A DNA stretch of 64,000 nucleotides from assembly GCF_012223425.1 (NCBI RefSeq), contig NZ_CP038799.1, positions 1,798,001-1,862,000 of the forward strand, read 5' to 3'. The first letter of the stretch is position 1, and every line of letters begins with the position of its first letter. The stretch is from Mycolicibacterium frederiksbergense. GTDB lineage: Bacteria > Actinomycetota > Actinomycetes > Mycobacteriales > Mycobacteriaceae. Below are positions 32,023 through 40,169 of this stretch, one piece after another. Made by a program: the position numbers and the translations under genes. Below the pieces are notes generated by a model. That model saw nothing but the letters and a program-made list of their open reading frames with translations, made no database searches and was not told the DNA's origin.

Positions 32023-33294
32023 GTGAGTACCCACCAGCTGCCCGACAAGACGTGGCATTCCAGCCACCAGCCTCGGCCGCGGACGTTCGCACAGTCCACC
32101 AAGCTGCAGGACGTCCTTTACGAGATCCGCGGCCCGGTACACGAGCACGCCTCGCGGCTGGAGGCCGAAGGACACCGCATCCTCAAGCTCAACATCGGCA
32201 ACCCGGCGCCGTTCGGCTTCGAGGCCCCCGATGTGATCATGCGCGACATCATCGGTGCGCTGCCGCACGCACAGGGCTACTCCGACTCCAAGGGCATCAT
32301 CCCGGCCCGCCGCGCGGTCTTCACCCGCTACGAGCTCGTCGAGGGCTTCCCGAAATTCGACGTCGACGACGTCTTCCTCGGCAACGGCGTCTCCGAGCTC
32401 ATCACCATGACCCTGCAGGCCCTGCTCGACAACGGTGACCAGGTGCTGATCCCGGCGCCGGACTATCCGCTGTGGACGGCGTCGACGGCACTGGCCGGCG
32501 GCACCCCGGTGCACTACATGTGCGACGAAACCCAGGGCTGGAATCCCGATATCGCCGACCTGGAGTCCAAGATCACCGACCGCACCAAGGCGCTGGTCGT
32601 GATCAACCCGAACAACCCGACCGGCGCGGTGTACAGCCGCGAAATCCTGGAGCAGATGGTCGAACTCGCGCGCAAGCATCAGCTGCTGCTGCTGGCCGAC
32701 GAGATCTACGACAAGATCCTCTACGACGACGCCAAGCACATCAGCCTGGCGACGCTGGCGCCCGACATGCTGTGCCTGACGTTCAACGGCCTGTCCAAGG
32801 CCTACCGGGTGGCGGGATACCGCTCGGGCTGGCTGGTCATCACCGGGCCCAAGGAGCATGCGAGCAGCTTCCTGGAGGGCATCAACCTGCTCGCCAACAT
32901 GCGGCTGTGCCCGAATGTGCCCGCCCAGCATGCGATTCAGGTCGCCCTCGGCGGGCATCAGAGCATCGACGACCTGGTACTGCCGGGCGGCCGGCTGCTC
33001 GAGCAGCGCGACACCGCCTGGACAAAACTCAACGAGATCCCCGGCGTGTCCTGCGTCAAGCCCGAGGGCGCGCTGTACGCCTTCCCCCGGCTGGACCCCG
33101 AGGTCTACGACATCCACGATGACGAGCAACTGGTGCTCGACCTGCTGCTGCAGGAGAAGATCCTGGTCACCCAGGGCACCGGATTCAATTGGCCCACACC
33201 CGATCACCTGCGCATCGTGACGCTGCCGTGGTCGCGCGATCTGGCCAATGCCATCGAACGCCTCGGCAACTTCCTGGTGAGCTACCGGCAGTAG
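32023..33294 (+). CDS. aspC: PLP-dependent aminotransferase (AspC/AlaA type)
   Basis: This 423-residue fold-type I aminotransferase has the PLP lysine in NGLSKAYRVAGYR and conserved NPNNPTGAVYS, DEIYDKILYD and substrate Arg near LRIVTLPW. Sequence resembles glutamate-pyruvate (AlaA-type) enzymes; M. tuberculosis Rv0337c at this locus is named aspC. It would transfer amino groups between glutamate and pyruvate or oxaloacetate. The GTG at 32023 gives the family length; the open frame upstream adds a non-conserved extension. Confidence 0.93.
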   Translation: MSTHQLPDKTWHSSHQPRPRTFAQSTKLQDVLYEIRGPVHEHASRLEAEGHRILKLNIGNPAPFGFEAPDVIMRDIIGALPHAQGYSDSKGIIPARRAVFTRYELVEGFPKFDVDDVFLGNGVSELITMTLQALLDNGDQVLIPAPDYPLWTASTALAGGTPVHYMCDETQGWNPDIADLESKITDRTKALVVINPNNPTGAVYSREILEQMVELARKHQLLLLADEIYDKILYDDAKHISLATLAPDMLCLTFNGLSKAYRVAGYRSGWLVITGPKEHASSFLEGINLLANMRLCPNVPAQHAIQVALGGHQSIDDLVLPGGRLLEQRDTAWTKLNEIPGVSCVKPEGALYAFPRLDPEVYDIHDDEQLVLDLLLQEKILVTQGTGFNWPTPDHLRIVTLPWSRDLANAIERLGNFLVSYRQ

Positions 33295-33319
33295 TCCTGG
33301 CGCCGCCTACGCTGTTGCG

Positions 33320-34549
33320 GTGGCACACTCGCATTCCCACTCAATGAGCGGTCCGGCACCGCTGGGCCCGTTGGCGGCCCGGGTCGTGGTCGGTCTGCTC
33401 ATCGCTCTCGGCGTGGCGACGCTGGCCGGCGCGGCCTGGTTGTGGCCGAGCCAGCAGAAGGTCGACATCCCGCTTCCGTTCCAGAGCTCCGCCGGCGGCA
33501 GCGTCAGCACCGAAGCCGGGCATGTGCAGTCCCTCAGCGCCGCGGAGTGCGGCGGGCCATCGGTCGGAGTGGTGATCACCGCCGCACCGTCGGCGACGGC
33601 AGGTGCGGACGCGCACTGCACCCAGGCGTTCATCGCCATCGACTCCGGGCCCAACGCCGGGGCCTACACCCTGCTCGAGTTCAGCGGCGGTCCCGGTCAG
33701 CCTCAGCTGGTCGTCGGTGATGACATCCGGATCACGCGCGCCGTCGATCCCACCGGCACCACGGCCTACTCGTTCTACGACTATGAGCGGGCCTGGCCGC
33801 TGGCGGTACTGGCCGCCGGCTTCGCGGTGGTGGTCGTGGCGATCGCGGGCTGGCGCGGGCTGCGGGCGCTGATCGGCATCGTCGTCGCCTTCGGAGTGCT
33901 GGTGGTGTTCATGCTGCCCGCGCTGCGTGACGGCGCCGGCGCCATTCCGGTGGCGCTGGTCGCGTCATCAATGATCCTCTACGCCGTGCTCTATCTGGCG
34001 CACGGCGTGAGCCTGCGCACCAGCGCCGCCCTGCTCGGCACCCTGACCTCGCTGGTGCTCGCCACCGTGTTGTCCTGGGGGGCAATCGAACTGACCCAAC
34101 TGACCGGGTTGTCCGAAGAGGAGAACAACGCCGTCGCCACCTATCTCGGCGGGGTGTCGATCACCGGTCTGCTACTGGCCGGGTTCATCATCGGCTCGCT
34201 CGGCGTGCTCAACGATGTGACCGTCACGCAGGCCTCGACGGCCTTCGAGCTGGCCGAGCACAGCGATTCCCGGCGTGCGGTCTTCTTCGGCGCCATGCGG
34301 GTGGGTCGCGACCATATCGCCAGCACCGTCTACACCCTGGTGCTGGCCTATGCCGGCAGCGCGCTGCCGCTGCTGCTGCTGTTCAGCGTGGCCAACCGGT
34401 CGCTGGGTGATGTGTTGGTCAGCGAGAGCGTGGCCATCGAGATCGCCCGTTCCGCGGTCGGCGGAATCGCGCTGGCGCTCTCGGTGCCGTTGACGACGGC
34501 GATCGCCGCGGTGCTGTCGACCCCTGCATCGCGCGCCGCAACCAGCTGA
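33320..34549 (+). CDS. YibE/F family membrane protein
   Basis: This 409-residue protein has an N-terminal membrane helix (about 18-42), an extracytoplasmic domain (about 45-150) and about seven further helices. GVSITGLLLAGFIIGSLGVLNDVTVTQAS and RVGRDHIASTVYTLVLAYAG match the YibE/F family of predicted exporters. The GTG at 33320 lies 6 nt after a TACGCT -10 element, suggesting a leaderless start, 25 bp after aspC. Confidence 0.88.
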   Translation: MAHSHSHSMSGPAPLGPLAARVVVGLLIALGVATLAGAAWLWPSQQKVDIPLPFQSSAGGSVSTEAGHVQSLSAAECGGPSVGVVITAAPSATAGADAHCTQAFIAIDSGPNAGAYTLLEFSGGPGQPQLVVGDDIRITRAVDPTGTTAYSFYDYERAWPLAVLAAGFAVVVVAIAGWRGLRALIGIVVAFGVLVVFMLPALRDGAGAIPVALVASSMILYAVLYLAHGVSLRTSAALLGTLTSLVLATVLSWGAIELTQLTGLSEEENNAVATYLGGVSITGLLLAGFIIGSLGVLNDVTVTQASTAFELAEHSDSRRAVFFGAMRVGRDHIASTVYTLVLAYAGSALPLLLLFSVANRSLGDVLVSESVAIEIARSAVGGIALALSVPLTTAIAAVLSTPASRAATS

Positions 34550-34559
34550 ACCAACGCCA

Positions 34560-34626
34560 GGCGCGCCAGATTGCGGTTATCGCGCAAAAGTGCGAGTAGC
34601 GGTGTCGCCAAGTGCAATCTCGCGCC
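34560..34626. terminator. Inverted repeat between convergent YibE/F gene and rmlA
   Basis: GGCGCGCCAGATTGC (34560-34574) can pair with GCAATCTCGCGCC (34614-34626) with a 2-nt bulge, enclosing a 39-nt loop that itself holds complementary segments. It lies between the ends of two convergent genes and is a plausible bidirectional terminator; the fold was judged by eye only. Confidence 0.5.
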
Positions 34627-34629
34627 ACG

Positions 34630-35493
34630 TCACCGCTGCAACAACTCCAACAGATACGCCCCGTAACCGGACTTGAGCAGACCCTGCGCCCGCGCGGCGA
34701 GTTGGTCGTCGTCGATGAAGCCCAGCCGCCACGCCACCTCCTCGGGGGCGCTGATCTTCAGACCCTGGCGCTGCTCGATGGTCCGCACGAAATCGCTTGC
34801 GTCCAGCAGAGAATCGAAGGTCCCGGTGTCCAGCCAGGCGGTGCCGCGGGCCAGCGTCTCCACCGAGAGCCTGCCCTGGGCCAGGTAGATCTGATTGATC
34901 TCGGTGATCTCGTACTCCCCGCGGGCGGACTTCTGCAGCGACCGGGCGATCTCCACGACGTCGTTGTCGTAGAAGTACAGCCCGGGCACCGCGTAATGCG
35001 ATTTCGGTGTGGCGGGTTTCTCCTCCAGCGACTGCGCCTTGCCGTCGGCGTCGAACGTCACGACACCGTAGGCCGACGGATTGGCCACCCAGTACGCGAA
35101 AATGGCTCCGCCGCTGACATTCTGGAAGCGCCGCAGCCCGGTGCCCAGGCCGGGCCCGTAGAAGATGTTGTCGCCCAACACCAGTGCCACCGGCTCGTTG
35201 CCGATGTGGTCGGCGCCGATCACGAAGGCCTGCGCCAGTCCGTCGGGTTCGTCCTGCACCGCGTAGGTCAGGTTGATGCCCAGATCGGCACCATCGCCGA
35301 GCAAGCGGTGAAACGCCGCAGCGTCATGGCCGGTGGTGATGATCTGGATATCGCGGATGCCCGCCATCATCAGTGTGCTCAGCGGGTAGTAGATCAGCGG
35401 CTTGTCATAGACCGGCAGCAGCTGCTTGCTGATCCCCCGGGTGATCGGATGCAACCGGGTGCCCGATCCCCCGGCCAGGATGATGCCGCGCAT
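34630..35493 (-). CDS. rmlA: Glucose-1-phosphate thymidylyltransferase RmlA
   Basis: This 287-residue nucleotidyltransferase makes dTDP-glucose, the first step of dTDP-L-rhamnose synthesis needed for the arabinogalactan linker. Signature [20 protein letters not shown] at the N-terminus, then [24 protein letters not shown] and [20 protein letters not shown] are all present, and the length is standard. It corresponds to Rv0334. It starts directly next to the stop codon of the NTF2-like gene, so the two are co-transcribed. Confidence 0.97.
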   Translation of the reverse strand: MRGIILAGGSGTRLHPITRGISKQLLPVYDKPLIYYPLSTLMMAGIRDIQIITTGHDAAAFHRLLGDGADLGINLTYAVQDEPDGLAQAFVIGADHIGNEPVALVLGDNIFYGPGLGTGLRRFQNVSGGAIFAYWVANPSAYGVVTFDADGKAQSLEEKPATPKSHYAVPGLYFYDNDVVEIARSLQKSARGEYEITEINQIYLAQGRLSVETLARGTAWLDTGTFDSLLDASDFVRTIEQRQGLKISAPEEVAWRLGFIDDDQLAARAQGLLKSGYGAYLLELLQR

Positions 35494-35859
35494 CTAGGTG
35501 TCGAGGTCCCGTTCGGTGAGGCCGGTCGCAGCCAGCGCTGCCTCCAGCGTCTCGTGCCGGAACACCGAAGTCACATGGTCGTGCACGACCCGGAACGCCG
35601 ATGCGTCGGCCACTCCGTCGGCGCCGGTGGCGGTCTGTTCGGCGACGACGACGCCGTCGTGCACGTACAGCTTGCCGACCTCGACGACGCCGCGGCCGGA
35701 GTTCTGCACCCAGTCGAGCAGGGCCTGGTGTCCCTGGAACGCACCGTTCGAGTCGCCGACCTCGACATCTTCGCTGCACAGGGCCAGCAGGGTGTCGTTG
35801 TCGCCGGCGTTCAGCGCGTCGTGCCAGGCAAGGACGGTGGCGATCTCCGAGGTACTCAT
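35494..35859 (-). CDS. NTF2/SnoaL-like protein
   Basis: This 121-residue protein has the cone-shaped NTF2-like fold pattern: N-terminal helix with VLAWHDALNAGDNDTLLALCSEDVEVGD, then GHQALLDWVQNSGRGVVEVGKLYVHDGVVVAEQTAT. Members include isomerases, epoxide hydrolases and non-enzymatic binders; no substrate can be assigned. The ATG at 35859 is chosen because the frame upstream runs through a tandem repeat. It abuts rmlA. Confidence 0.75.
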   Translation of the reverse strand: MSTSEIATVLAWHDALNAGDNDTLLALCSEDVEVGDSNGAFQGHQALLDWVQNSGRGVVEVGKLYVHDGVVVAEQTATGADGVADASAFRVVHDHVTSVFRHETLEAALAATGLTERDLDT

Positions 35860-35880
35860 GGGTCCAACCTTAGAGTTCGG

Positions 35881-35987
35881 CGGGCAGGAGCGAAGCGACC
35901 TGGGGATCAGAACGGTCGGGCAGGAGCGAAGCGACCTGGGGATCAGAACGGTCGGGCAGGAGCGAAGCGACCTGGGGATCAGAACGG
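35881..35987. repeat. 36-bp tandem repeat, three copies
   Basis: Three near-perfect copies of a 36-bp unit with core GGAGCGAAGCGACCTGGGGA start at 35881, 35917 and 35953. The stop codon of the downstream-reading minus-strand gene (TGA at 35979-35981) lies in the GGGGATCAG segment of the last copy. The unit shares GCGAAGCGAC and GGGGA(A)TC with the 33-bp array at 19787-19877. Confidence 0.92.
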
Positions 35988-36716
35988 CGTGCGTTCCAGC
36001 CAGCCGTCCCATACCGAGGCGTCGCCCAGGATCTCCAGGCTCGCTTCGTCGGCGGTGCGCCTGCGGGTGATCGCCAGCAGCAGGTCGACGGCCGAACCGC
36101 GAACCGCCGCGTCCCCCTTGCCGTGCGCGTATGACCAGGACAGCCCGTCCTCGTCGTGCACGATCATCCACTCGCCGGTCGGGCCCAGACCCGCGTCGGT
36201 GGCGTGCAGATGCAGTGTCCGTCCGCGTTCCAGCGGCGCGTGCTGCGCGGTCGCCAGGTCGATCCACTCACTGACACCGTCGGCGGCCAGATCGGCGGGC
36301 AGACTGAACTCCTTGCCCAACGCCAGCGCGGCGTCCGCGCGGTGCACGGCCTGCTCGTGCACCCGGCGCCGGATCCACCAGCCCGGGATATGTGGGCCGA
36401 CGAAGGTCCACACCTTGACGTGCGGGCCGATGCGCTCCACGGTGTCGATGAGCGCCTGCGCACCGTCGTTGAGCCAGTCGATCGCCTCGTCGATGTCCTC
36501 GGGCGGTTTACCGTCGCGCACCTCGCGCGGGTCCAGTGGTTCGGTGCGACGATCGGCGATTATCTGTGTGCACCAACGGTTCCCGCGTCCAACGTGGCGG
36601 AACAGCTGTTTCAACGTCCACTCGCCACAGGTCGGCACCGGTGTCGACGGGTCGGCGTCGCGAATCAGTTCACCGAAACTCTTGGTCTGCTCGAGCAGGG
36701 CGGCTCGGAAATCCAC
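35979..36716 (-). CDS. TIGR03083-type maleylpyruvate isomerase-like protein
   Basis: This 245-residue protein has the DinB-like helical metal-binding domain (WTLKQLFRHVGRGNRW with His at about 41, and RRRVHEQAVHRADAALAL) followed by a C-terminal sterol-carrier-like domain. Mycothiol-dependent maleylpyruvate isomerase is the founding member, but most mycobacterial copies are uncharacterised; Rv0332 occupies this place. The GTG at 36716 lies 2 bp after the P450 stop and is chosen over upstream in-frame codons that overlap the P450. Confidence 0.8.
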   Translation of the reverse strand: MDFRAALLEQTKSFGELIRDADPSTPVPTCGEWTLKQLFRHVGRGNRWCTQIIADRRTEPLDPREVRDGKPPEDIDEAIDWLNDGAQALIDTVERIGPHVKVWTFVGPHIPGWWIRRRVHEQAVHRADAALALGKEFSLPADLAADGVSEWIDLATAQHAPLERGRTLHLHATDAGLGPTGEWMIVHDEDGLSWSYAHGKGDAAVRGSAVDLLLAITRRRTADEASLEILGDASVWDGWLERTPF

Positions 36717-36718
36717 AC

Positions 36719-38047
36719 TTACGACCGTAGCGCGGTACGGGACTCGCCGAGGGCGATTGGCAGGCTGGACCACCCGCGCAACACCCGGGTCTCGCGACGG
36801 GTCCCGGCACCGGCCAACTGAGCGTTCGGGTAGCGCTCGAAGAACGTCCGCAGCCCCACCTCACCCTCGGCGCGGGCCAGCGCCGCGCCCAGGCAGAAGT
36901 GCCGCCCACCGGAGAACGACAGGTGCCGGCCGGCGTTGTCGCGCTCGATGTCGAAGCGGTGCGGATCGGTGAAGACGTTCGGGTCGCGGTTGGCTCCGGA
37001 GATGTAGACGAGGATGCCGGAGCCCGCGGGCACGTGCTTGCCGCCCAGCTCGACGTCCTTGACCGCGATGCGGGCGCTGAGCTGCACCGGGGATTCCAGC
37101 CGCAGGATCTCCTCGACGGCGGTCGGCCACAGCTCGGGGCGTTCGGCGAGAGTCTGCAGGTGCTCGGGGTGTTCCAGCAGCAGCCGGATCCCGCTGCCCA
37201 GCAGGTTGACGGTGGTCTCGAAGCCGGCGGCAAGCACCAGTCCGGCGGTGGCCACCAGTTCCCGGTGCGTCAGCGGCCCTTCCTCCGACGCCTCCGAGGC
37301 GCGGATGATCTGGCTCATCAGATCGTCGCCCGGGTTGCGTCGCAGCTCCTCCAGGTGCGCCGAGAGCCAGTCATTGAAGCCTTGCACGGCGCCGCTGACC
37401 ACCTTGTACTGCGGCCAGGTCAGTCCGATGTCCAGGCTCGCCGCGCCGTGCTCGCCGAACTCCAGGATGTGCGGGCGGGCCTCTTCGGGCACCCCGAGGA
37501 TGTCGCCGATGACGGTGACGGGCAGCTGCCCGCAGTAGCGCTGGACGATATCGACGGTGCCGGTCTCGTCGGCGAGATCGTCGAGCAGCCGGTTGGCAGT
37601 GTCCTGCACCCTGTCCCGCAGCGCGGCGACGGCCCGGGTGGTGAACACCGAGGACACCAGCTTGCGGTAGCGGGTGTGCGCCGGAGCCTCCACCGACAGC
37701 ATGGACGGTGGCTGCAAGGGGTGCAGCACATCGGGTTTGGTGCGGTCGATGACCCACTGCAGCGGTTTGGGCAGGTTCGATCCGAGTTCGAGAACGCGGA
37801 AGTCCTCGGAGCGCAGCACGTCACTGCAGATCTTGTGGTCGACGCTCATGTAGACGACGCGGGCCTTGACGAGGGGGCCTTGGGCGCGCAGTTCCTCGGT
37901 GAACGGGACCGGGTCGGTCCGCACCGAGAGGTCGGCGATCAGTCGGCCCTGGGGATCGCCGCGGCGGGCGAACCGCTTGGAGACGCCACGGATGACGCCG
38001 TGCATGGCCAGCCAGTGGAGGCGTTGTGTGATCGGGCCCTGCGTCAT
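36719..38047 (-). CDS. Cytochrome P450
   Basis: This 442-residue P450 monooxygenase has I-helix LVLAAGFETTVN, K-helix ExxR in EEILRLESP, and heme-Cys signature FSGGRHFCLGAALARAE. It would hydroxylate an unknown lipophilic substrate with electrons from ferredoxin. The CYP family was not assigned. The ATG at 38047 gives a normal length; the open frame further upstream crosses the operator region. It diverges from a TetR gene with two matching operators between them. Confidence 0.93.
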   Translation of the reverse strand: MTQGPITQRLHWLAMHGVIRGVSKRFARRGDPQGRLIADLSVRTDPVPFTEELRAQGPLVKARVVYMSVDHKICSDVLRSEDFRVLELGSNLPKPLQWVIDRTKPDVLHPLQPPSMLSVEAPAHTRYRKLVSSVFTTRAVAALRDRVQDTANRLLDDLADETGTVDIVQRYCGQLPVTVIGDILGVPEEARPHILEFGEHGAASLDIGLTWPQYKVVSGAVQGFNDWLSAHLEELRRNPGDDLMSQIIRASEASEEGPLTHRELVATAGLVLAAGFETTVNLLGSGIRLLLEHPEHLQTLAERPELWPTAVEEILRLESPVQLSARIAVKDVELGGKHVPAGSGILVYISGANRDPNVFTDPHRFDIERDNAGRHLSFSGGRHFCLGAALARAEGEVGLRTFFERYPNAQLAGAGTRRETRVLRGWSSLPIALGESRTALRS

Positions 38048-38096
38048 GACTCTCCCCTGTGCCGATTCCTGGGGTCGATACGTCCCACCCACCGGA

Positions 38097-38114
38097 ACCG
38101 AATCGTGGTTCGGT
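38097..38114. promoter_or_regulatory. TetR operator 1 (ACCGAA-N6-TTCGGT)
   Basis: A perfect inverted repeat ACCGAA-N6-TTCGGT lies midway between the divergent P450 and TetR genes. Its arms are identical to those of the site at 38131-38148, 34 bp centre to centre. Confidence 0.78.
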
Positions 38115-38130
38115 ACTGTGATGGCAGCGT

Positions 38131-38148
38131 ACCGAATTACAATTCGGT
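38131..38148. promoter_or_regulatory. TetR operator 2 and leaderless promoter
   Basis: ACCGAA-N6-TTCGGT directly abuts the TetR start codon and in full is ACCGAATT-AC-AATTCGGT. It contains the -10 TACAAT (38138-38143), placing the transcription start at or beside the ATG (38149). The TetR protein would therefore repress itself and, with operator 1, the P450. Confidence 0.78.
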
Positions 38149-38766
38149 ATGGCAAGGATCCGGATCCCGGCGGCACAGCGGCGTGCCCGCATCCTCGACG
38201 CGGCCGTCGAAGCCTTCGCCGAGCACGGGTTCGCCGAGGCCAAGATGCAGGACATCGCCAAGCTCGCGGGCGTGGTGCCCTCGGTGCTCTACGACCATTT
38301 CGGTTCCAAACGCGAGCTGCACATCGCCGTCCTGGAGCTGCACGCCGAGCAGCTGCGGGAACGCTCGCTGCGCCGGGTCGAGGGCGCCACCGCCGAAGAC
38401 CTGGTGCGCGCGAGCATCTCCAACTACTTCGAGTTCGTCGAGGCCGATCCGTTCATGTGGAGGTTCCTGCACCGCGATCCGCCGGCCGACCCGCAGACCG
38501 CGGCGGTGGTTCAGGAAATCGCCGACCGGGGTACCGCGGCGATCGCCGATCTGATCCGGTTCGGCGCCGGTGACACCACCTCGGTGCGGGGTATCAGCCT
38601 CGATGATTCGGCGTGGATCCTGGCGCGCGCCACCCAGTCGGCCTGCCACGGGGTGGCCACCTGGTGGTACGAAAACCGCGAGGTGCCCCGGGAACGGGTG
38701 GTGGAGCTGGTGACGATGCTGCTGTGGCAGGGCTTCGACGGGCTGCTCAAACAGGCATCGCGTTAG
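38149..38766 (+). CDS. TetR-family regulator, divergent from P450
   Basis: This 205-residue protein has an N-terminal TetR helix-turn-helix (AKMQDIAKLAGVVPSVLYDHF, about residues 31-51) and a helical ligand domain. The ATG at 38149 is probably used without a leader. Two identical palindromes upstream point to autorepression and control of the P450. Its 3' end overlaps the convergent SDR gene by 4 bp. Confidence 0.92.
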   Translation: MARIRIPAAQRRARILDAAVEAFAEHGFAEAKMQDIAKLAGVVPSVLYDHFGSKRELHIAVLELHAEQLRERSLRRVEGATAEDLVRASISNYFEFVEADPFMWRFLHRDPPADPQTAAVVQEIADRGTAAIADLIRFGAGDTTSVRGISLDDSAWILARATQSACHGVATWWYENREVPRERVVELVTMLLWQGFDGLLKQASR

Positions 38767-39464
38767 GTGTTGCGGCCGCCGTTGACGCCGAGCAGCTGGC
38801 CGGTGATGTAGCCGGCCTCCTCGGAAACCAGGAACGAGCACGCCGCGGCGATGTCCTCGGGTCTGCCCATCCGCCGCACCGGCGTCGCGGCGATGGTGTC
38901 GTTGATATCGCCCAGCAGCCCCCGACTTTCGGCGCCACGCAGCATCGGGGTGTCGATGAAGCCCGGTGGCACCGCGTTGACGGTGATGCCGAACTGGCCG
39001 TACTCCAGTGCCAGCGATTTGGTCAGTCCGTTCACCGCGGACTTGGCCGAGACATAGTGGCTCATGAACGGCACACCCGAATGCGTGCTGGACGACGAGA
39101 TGTTGACGATGCGGCCCCAGCCCGCATCGATCATGTCGGGCAGCACGGCCTGCACGGTGTGGAAGACACCGTGCAGGTTCACGTTGATCACCCGCTGCCA
39201 TTCCTCGAAGGTGATGTCGGTGAACTGCTTGAAGCCGTCCAGGCCGGCCGAGTTCACCAGAATCGCTATGGGGCCCAGTTTTTCGCGGATCTGATCCATA
39301 GCGGCGTCGACTTGCGCGCGGTCGGTCACGTCGGCGGTGAAGGAGAGGTCGTCGGCGGAGGCCGCCAGATCGAGGGTGGCGACCTGGTAGCCGTCGGCCC
39401 CGAGCCGTTGCGCGATGGCCCGCCCGATGCCGGATCCGCCGCCGGTGACCACTGCTGTCCTCAT
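38763..39464 (-). CDS. Short-chain dehydrogenase (FabG-like)
   Basis: This 233-residue classical SDR has TGGGSGIGRAIA for cofactor binding, NSAG in place of NNAG, catalytic Ser in NISSSSTHSG and YVSAKSA, and a typical C-terminus ITGQLLGVNGGRNT. It is similar to 3-oxoacyl-ACP reductase-like enzymes; the substrate is unknown. It overlaps the upstream TetR gene's stop by 4 bp, so it is co-expressed and probably self-controlled through that regulator. Confidence 0.92.
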   Translation of the reverse strand: MRTAVVTGGGSGIGRAIAQRLGADGYQVATLDLAASADDLSFTADVTDRAQVDAAMDQIREKLGPIAILVNSAGLDGFKQFTDITFEEWQRVINVNLHGVFHTVQAVLPDMIDAGWGRIVNISSSSTHSGVPFMSHYVSAKSAVNGLTKSLALEYGQFGITVNAVPPGFIDTPMLRGAESRGLLGDINDTIAATPVRRMGRPEDIAAACSFLVSEEAGYITGQLLGVNGGRNT

Positions 39465-40048
39465 TTGGTTCCCTTCGTGAAATCGGTTGCGGGCGAACGA
39501 CGTGGGGCACGCAGACCCAGCGTCCGGCGCCCGGTCTCGACCAGATGGCCGAGCAGGTCGTCGTCATCGATGGTGATCCAGCCGGGCCCGACGGCGCCGG
39601 CGATGCCGCCGACCACGACGGCGGCCTTCACCAGTCCGCCGGGTCCGGGTTCGACGTCGGCGAGCAGCCTCATCTGCCGTTCGATGAGCTCGGCCCAGCC
39701 GGGCTGGGCGCTGAGCTGGCGGATGACACTGGGATCACCGCCGAGCACCGAGACCAGCGCGCGATGACGCACCGCCATCTCGGCGTAGCCGCACAGCATG
39801 GCGTCCGCCCGGGCCGACACGCTGCGCAAGGTCTCCGCGGCATCGACGACGGTCTCCAGCTGCCGGAAGATCGGCTCGACGACGCCGGTGAGCAGTTGCT
39901 CGCGAGAGCGGAAGTGGTAGTAGATGGCCGCTTTGGTGAGGCCGAGTTCGTCGGCGATCATCTGCAGCGAGGTGCCTGCGAAGCTGTGCCGGCCGAACAG
40001 TGCGATCGCGGCATCGATGAGCCGCGCGCGGGTATCCGCTGCGTCCAT
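39461..40048 (-). CDS. TetR-family regulator, operon with SDR
   Basis: This 195-residue TetR protein has HTH SLQMIADELGLTKAAIYYHF (about residues 27-46) and a helical domain with Gly-rich GGIAGAVGPGW. It is first in a two-gene operon with the SDR. Two near-identical operator-like sites lie upstream at 40071-40108. Confidence 0.92.
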   Translation of the reverse strand: MDAADTRARLIDAAIALFGRHSFAGTSLQMIADELGLTKAAIYYHFRSREQLLTGVVEPIFRQLETVVDAAETLRSVSARADAMLCGYAEMAVRHRALVSVLGGDPSVIRQLSAQPGWAELIERQMRLLADVEPGPGGLVKAAVVVGGIAGAVGPGWITIDDDDLLGHLVETGRRTLGLRAPRRSPATDFTKGTK

Positions 40049-40070
40049 GAGCCTCTCCCCACTCCCGGCG

Positions 40071-40108
40071 TACTAGCCGATCGTAAAGCAGACTACTTGC
40101 CGATCGTA
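40071..40108. promoter_or_regulatory. Two operator-like sites upstream of TetR-SDR operon
   Basis: TACTAGCCGATCGTA (40071-40085) and TACTTGCCGATCGTA (40094-40108) are imperfect palindromes repeated 23 bp apart. A minus-strand -10-like TAGTCT (40090-40095) lies between them, so occupancy would block the TetR promoter. Confidence 0.6.
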
Positions 40109-40125
40109 AAGCGGGGGATGCCAAA

Positions 40126-40157
40126 GATCGGGCCGCGCCCGAAGACGCGGCCCGATC
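40126..40157 (-). terminator. Terminator hairpin of the DUF7159 gene
   Basis: GATCGGGCCGCG (40126-40137) and CGCGGCCCGATC (40146-40157) form a perfect 12-bp stem with an 8-nt loop. On the minus strand it begins about 12 bp after the DUF7159 stop and is followed by a short TTT, a plausible terminator. Confidence 0.8.
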
Positions 40158-40169
40158 GGTGGAGACAGG

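Noticed and set aside
34612..36972. 786-codon plus-strand open frame
   Set aside because: Runs antisense through rmlA, the NTF2-like gene, the 36-bp repeat array and the TIGR03083 gene; no domain and contradicted by four clear genes.
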